Assembly: GCA_034664165.1 (NCBI GenBank)
Contig: JAXDIE010000028.1
Coordinates: 1 to 7,098 of the forward strand
Length of the DNA: 7,098 nucleotides
DNA from: JACCVG01 sp034664165
GTDB lineage: Bacteria; Actinomycetota; Thermoleophilia; Solirubrobacterales; Thermoleophilaceae
Direction: 5' to 3'
Shown: piece after piece, positions 6,442-7,098 of the stretch
Position numbering within the stretch: position 1 is the first letter of the stretch
How the letters are laid out: the number at the start of each line of letters is the position of its first letter
Position numbers and translations under genes: made by a program
The notes under the pieces: generated by a model
What the model saw: the letters and a program-made list of their open reading frames with translations, nothing else
Told to the model about the DNA's origin: nothing
Database searches by the model: none

Positions 6442-6623
6442 TAAGTAAAGGTCCAGGTGGGTCACCTTCAATAGCGAGCGGCCGGTCCGCGTGGACCCCT
6501 GAGAGGGCTCCCGACCGGCCCAGAACCCATCGCAGCCCAAAGGTGGGACACGCCCTGGAGAGAGGGCGCTGGCAGAGGGAATGAGAGTCGTTCGCGATCC
6601 CGACCCCTGGAGTTGAACTTCCC
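6442..6623 (+). promoter_or_regulatory. Presumed structured 5' leader of the transglycosylase gene
   Basis: Reading rightward there is a row of perfect inverted repeats: AGGTG/CACCT (6455-6467), GGCCGGTC/GACCGGCC (6480-6487 with 6513-6520) enclosing CCCT/AGGG (6497-6507), CCCA/TGGG (6536-6547), CGCCCT/AGGGCG (6551-6568) and GGGA/TCCC (6577-6601). GGTCC/GGACC (6484-6497) competes with the 8-bp stem, so two folds are possible. Rpf genes in other Actinomycetota often have a c-di-AMP (ydaO) riboswitch, but I could not find its conserved blocks here. G/C-rich DNA forms hairpins easily, so this is a candidate only. No clear -35/-10 pair was found; TTCAAT (6467-6472) is a possible -10. Confidence 0.35.
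6581..6616 (+). CDS. Possible 11-codon upstream ORF (MRVVRDPDPWS)
   Basis: An ATG at 6581, preceded by AGAGGGA, opens an 11-codon ORF that ends in TGA (6614-6616), 7 bases before the TTG of the transglycosylase gene. The purine run is very close to the ATG, so initiation may be weak. The GGAG that could serve the main gene (6609-6612) lies inside this ORF, so ribosomes translating it would pass over that site. It could be a regulatory leader peptide or chance; no family is recognised. Confidence 0.2.
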   Translation: MRVVRDPDPWS

Positions 6624-7098
6624 TTGAGGAATCTCCTCGTGGCCGTGCTCTGCGTCGGCTTGGCAACGCCTGTCGCGTTTGCTTTCGCCGCCGACAACGA
6701 GAAGGACAGCAGTACGAAGAACGCAGTTGCAGCAACAGCAGTTTGGAAGCGCTCACATGAGGCCGGACGTCATTCGGCCGTCCCCGTTGGCCGTCACATC
6801 AAGGCCCGCGAGGTTGAGCAGCGCAAGCGGCGCCAGGAGCGCCGTGCGGCTGCCCGTGAGCAGGCTCAGGCCGAGCAGGCCGTGAGCGACGTCTCGGGCG
6901 GTCCGACTCCGGACGCGCTCGCGGCTATCCGCAACTGTGAGTCCGGTGGCGATTACAGCTCGAACACCGGAAACGGGTTCTATGGTGCCTACCAGTTCAT
7001 GCAGGGCACCTGGGAAGCCGTGGGCGGCTCCGGCAACCCCGCCGATGCCAGCCCGGCCGAGCAGGACAAGCGTGCAGCGATTCTGTACGCGCAGTCCG
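6624..7098 (+). CDS. Secreted Rpf-like transglycosylase, N-terminal 158 residues (runs off right edge)
   Basis: This looks like a secreted peptidoglycan-cleaving enzyme of the resuscitation-promoting-factor/transglycosylase-like family, which cuts glycan strands in the cell wall and aids growth and exit from dormancy. Residues 1-23 (MRNLLVAVLCVGLATPVAFA, then FAA) form a signal peptide with likely cleavage after an AFA or FAA. Residues 24-56 are a low-complexity spacer and 57-86 a highly charged, Arg/Glu/Gln-rich probable helix or coiled coil. The catalytic domain begins near 94: LAAIRNCESGGDYSSNTGNG (99-118), FYGAYQFMQGTW (119-130), ASPAEQDKRAAILY (142-155). E106 in CESGG fits the catalytic Glu, and C105 the first disulfide Cys; its partner and the domain end are outside the window. 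The start is TTG at 6624, chosen because it gives a complete signal peptide with Arg2. The frame has a stop at 6582, and later GTG codons would lose the charged N-region. GGAG (6609-6612) lies 11 bases upstream, a rather long spacing. Confidence 0.9.
   Translation, partial: MRNLLVAVLCVGLATPVAFAFAADNEKDSSTKNAVAATAVWKRSHEAGRHSAVPVGRHIKAREVEQRKRRQERRAAAREQAQAEQAVSDVSGGPTPDALAAIRNCESGGDYSSNTGNGFYGAYQFMQGTWEAVGGSGNPADASPAEQDKRAAILYAQS

Noticed and set aside
6338..6520. T-box leader for thrS
   Set aside because: No GGGUGGNACCGCG-type antiterminator sequence is present on the minus strand; the GGTCCACGCGGACC stretch is only a local palindrome.
6442..6623. ydaO (c-di-AMP) riboswitch, expected because Rpf genes often carry one
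   Set aside because: I looked on both strands for its conserved blocks, such as the GGGGUGAAUC-like and CAGCUAACC-like segments, and did not find them.

Overview
The window is GC-rich and looks like the chromosome of a high-GC Gram-positive bacterium (Actinomycetota). The reasons are strong G/C bias at third codon positions, the gene order infC-rpmI-rplT-rRNA methyltransferase-pheS-pheT, and a secreted protein with a resuscitation-promoting-factor (Rpf) type transglycosylase domain, which is typical of that phylum. A deep-branching class such as Thermoleophilia is possible, but the sequence alone cannot settle it.

Positions 1-6337 are one translation-related cluster, all on the minus strand. 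In transcription order it runs: thrS (threonyl-tRNA synthetase, 6337-4388), a 131-base gap, infC (initiation factor 3, 4256-3603), rpmI (ribosomal protein L35, 3583-3389), rplT (L20, 3392-3033), an intrinsic terminator (3004-2973), a TrmH/SpoU-family RNA methyltransferase (2972-2277), pheS (2284-1214) and pheT (from 1217, running off the left edge). rpmI/rplT and pheS/pheT share 4-base ATGA overlaps, and the methyltransferase and pheS overlap by 8 bases, so translational coupling is likely. The terminator splits the cluster into a thrS-infC-rpmI-rplT part and a methyltransferase-pheST part.

Positions 6338-6623 are a divergent intergenic region. It carries a perfect CRP/FNR-type palindrome (6426-6441), overlapping small hairpins in the thrS leader, and a row of perfect inverted repeats in the presumed 5' leader of the rightward gene. 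From 6624 (TTG start) to the right edge is a plus-strand gene with a signal peptide, a basic/coiled spacer and an Rpf-type lytic transglycosylase domain. Its 3' end is outside the window.

The proteins are housekeeping and easy to recognise, and I see no new multi-gene system. The points worth a second look are regulatory: the CRP-like box beside an Rpf-type gene, a terminator whose U-tract abuts the next start codon, SD-poor starts at several genes, and the structured leader with a small upstream ORF.
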